DNA of 6,425 nucleotides from Ectopseudomonas composti (GTDB lineage: Bacteria > Pseudomonadota > Gammaproteobacteria > Pseudomonadales > Pseudomonadaceae), in the NCBI GenBank assembly GCA_946886245.1, contig CAMPIF010000257.1:1-6425 (forward strand). Direction: 5' to 3'. Under the pieces are notes generated by a model, which did not search any database, was not told the origin of the DNA, and saw only the letters and a list, made by a program, of their open reading frames with translations. Shown piece after piece: positions 5,438 through 6,425 of this stretch; the first letter of the stretch is position 1, and every line of letters starts with the position of its first letter. The position numbers were made by a program, and so were the translations under genes.

Positions 5438-6425
5438 TCAGCGGCGTACCTGTTTCAGCGTTTCGGCGATCATGAAGGCCAGTTCCAGGGACTGGTCGGC
5501 ATTCATGCGTGGGTCGCAGTGGGTGTGGTAGCGGTCGGACTGGCCGTCCTCGGTGATCGGGCGCGAGCCGCCGATGCACTCGGTGACGTTCTGCCCGGTC
5601 ATTTCGATATGGATGCCGCCGGCATAGGTGCCCTCGGCCTGATGCACGGCGAAGAACTGTCGGACTTCGCTGAGAATCTGCGCGAAATCGCGGGTCTTGT
5701 AGCCGCTGCTGGCCTTGATGGTGTTGCCGTGCATGGGGTCGGAACTCCACAGCACCTGGCGACCTTCTGCCTTGACCTTGCGCAGCAGACGCGGAAAGTG
5801 CGCTTCGACCTTGTCCGCGCCCATGCGCACGATCAGGTTGAGGCGCCCCGGATCGTTGTCCGGGTTGAGCGTGTCGATCAGGCGGATCAGCTCGTCGGGG
5901 TCCATGCTCGGGCCGACCTTGACGCCGATGGGGTTCTCGATGCCGCGCATGAATTCGATGTGCGCGCCGTCCAGCTGGCGGGTGCGGTCGCCGATCCACA
6001 GCATGTGCGCGGAGCAGTCGTACCAGCGGCCGGTGAGGCTGTCGCGACGCACGAAGGCTTCTTCGTAGTTCAGCAGCAGCGCCTCGTGGGCGGTAAAGAA
6101 GCTGGTCTCGCGCAGTTGCGGTGCGCTGTCCATGCCCACGGCGCGCATGAAGGCCAGGGTTTCGTCGATGCGGCCGGCGAGCTGCTGGTACTTCTCGGCC
6201 AGCGCCGAGTTGGCGATGAAGTCGAGGTTCCACTGGTGCACCTGGTGCAGGTCGGCGAAGCCACCCTGGGCGAAGGCACGCAGCAGGTTGAGGCTGGCGG
6301 TGGCCTGGTGGTAGGCCTGCAGCAGACGCTCCGGGTCGGGTACGCGGCTGGTGGCGTCGAAACCGATGCCGTTGACAATGTCGCCCCGATAGGCGGGCAG
6401 GGTGACGCCATCGATGGTTTCACTG
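5438..6425 (-). CDS. Class II DAHP synthase (3-deoxy-7-phosphoheptulonate synthase), N-terminus outside window
   Basis: This enzyme condenses phosphoenolpyruvate and erythrose 4-phosphate to DAHP, the first step of the shikimate pathway to aromatic amino acids, in the cytoplasm. Of about 450 residues in the family, 328 are visible, beginning [23 protein letters not shown]. Conserved class II blocks follow: [69 protein letters not shown] and [19 protein letters not shown]. By comparison with the Mycobacterium enzyme, the metal ligands His (DPMHGN), Glu (HIEMTGQ) and Asp (CDPRMN) are present; the fourth, a cysteine, would lie in the missing N-terminal part. The gene reads without a break to the window edge; the ATG at 6239-6241 is internal, since homologous sequence continues upstream. 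Pseudomonads can have more than one class II enzyme (a primary one and phenazine-linked PhzC). The neighbours here are not phenazine genes, so the primary type is more likely. Confidence 0.95.
   Translation of the reverse strand, partial: SETIDGVTLPAYRGDIVNGIGFDATSRVPDPERLLQAYHQATASLNLLRAFAQGGFADLHQVHQWNLDFIANSALAEKYQQLAGRIDETLAFMRAVGMDSAPQLRETSFFTAHEALLLNYEEAFVRRDSLTGRWYDCSAHMLWIGDRTRQLDGAHIEFMRGIENPIGVKVGPSMDPDELIRLIDTLNPDNDPGRLNLIVRMGADKVEAHFPRLLRKVKAEGRQVLWSSDPMHGNTIKASSGYKTRDFAQILSEVRQFFAVHQAEGTYAGGIHIEMTGQNVTECIGGSRPITEDGQSDRYHTHCDPRMNADQSLELAFMIAETLKQVRR

Noticed and set aside
4575..5531. A 318-residue plus-strand open frame, longer than loiP itself
   Set aside because: It lies antisense to loiP, where the minus strand shows a full lipoprotein signal, the HEIGH zinc motif and clear homology. 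The plus frame is low-complexity A/G/V/H-rich sequence with no recognisable motif, as expected from a GC-rich shadow frame.
5430..6233. A 267-residue minus-strand frame parallel to the DAHP synthase frame
   Set aside because: It is rich in R/P/H with no family pattern, while the frame ending at 5438 matches class II DAHP synthase throughout.
6239..6241. ATG as a possible start of a short 267-residue DAHP synthase
   Set aside because: Conserved class II sequence ([27 protein letters not shown]) continues in frame upstream to the window edge, so the gene is cut by the window rather than short.

Overview
The window is about 6.4 kb of GC-rich, tightly packed chromosomal DNA. It encodes ordinary proteobacterial proteins: a LoiP-type M48 lipoprotease, a class II DAHP synthase, a YcaQ-type DNA glycosylase, a DUF1127 protein and an EamA transporter. 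Gene content, base composition and protein wording fit a gammaproteobacterium, most likely Pseudomonas in the broad sense; this is inference, because no rRNA or other strong marker is present. There are no mobile elements, CRISPR arrays, tRNAs or prophage genes. The longest non-coding stretch is 161 nt.

Layout: (1) 1-271, plus strand, the last 89 residues of a TauE/SafE-family (TSUP) membrane permease. (2) 266-1120, minus strand, a complete LysR-type regulator that converges on the permease; the two stop codons lie inside one 6-bp palindrome. (3) A 97-nt divergent regulatory region with an 8-bp inverted repeat. (4) 1218-4083, plus strand, four closely spaced genes that look like one operon: a DUF1127 small protein, an EamA/DMT transporter, a DUF3291 protein with a TTG start, and a YcaQ-like winged-helix DNA glycosylase. 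(5) 4080-5276, minus strand, an LprI-like secreted small protein preceded by the outer-membrane lipoprotease gene loiP, with a terminator-like hairpin between them. The LprI-like gene converges on ycaQ with a 4-bp overlap of stop codons. (6) 5438-6425, minus strand, the C-terminal three quarters of a class II DAHP synthase, entry enzyme of the shikimate pathway, followed by a terminator-like region.

The LysR regulator probably controls the divergent operon, itself, or both. The operon pairs a small-molecule exporter with a glycosylase family known to unhook alkylated and cross-linked DNA. This could be a toxin or genotoxin protection module, but that is a hypothesis. loiP and the LprI-like gene encode two exported proteins acting in the envelope. 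No clearly novel system is visible; the operon and its control region are the most interesting part.
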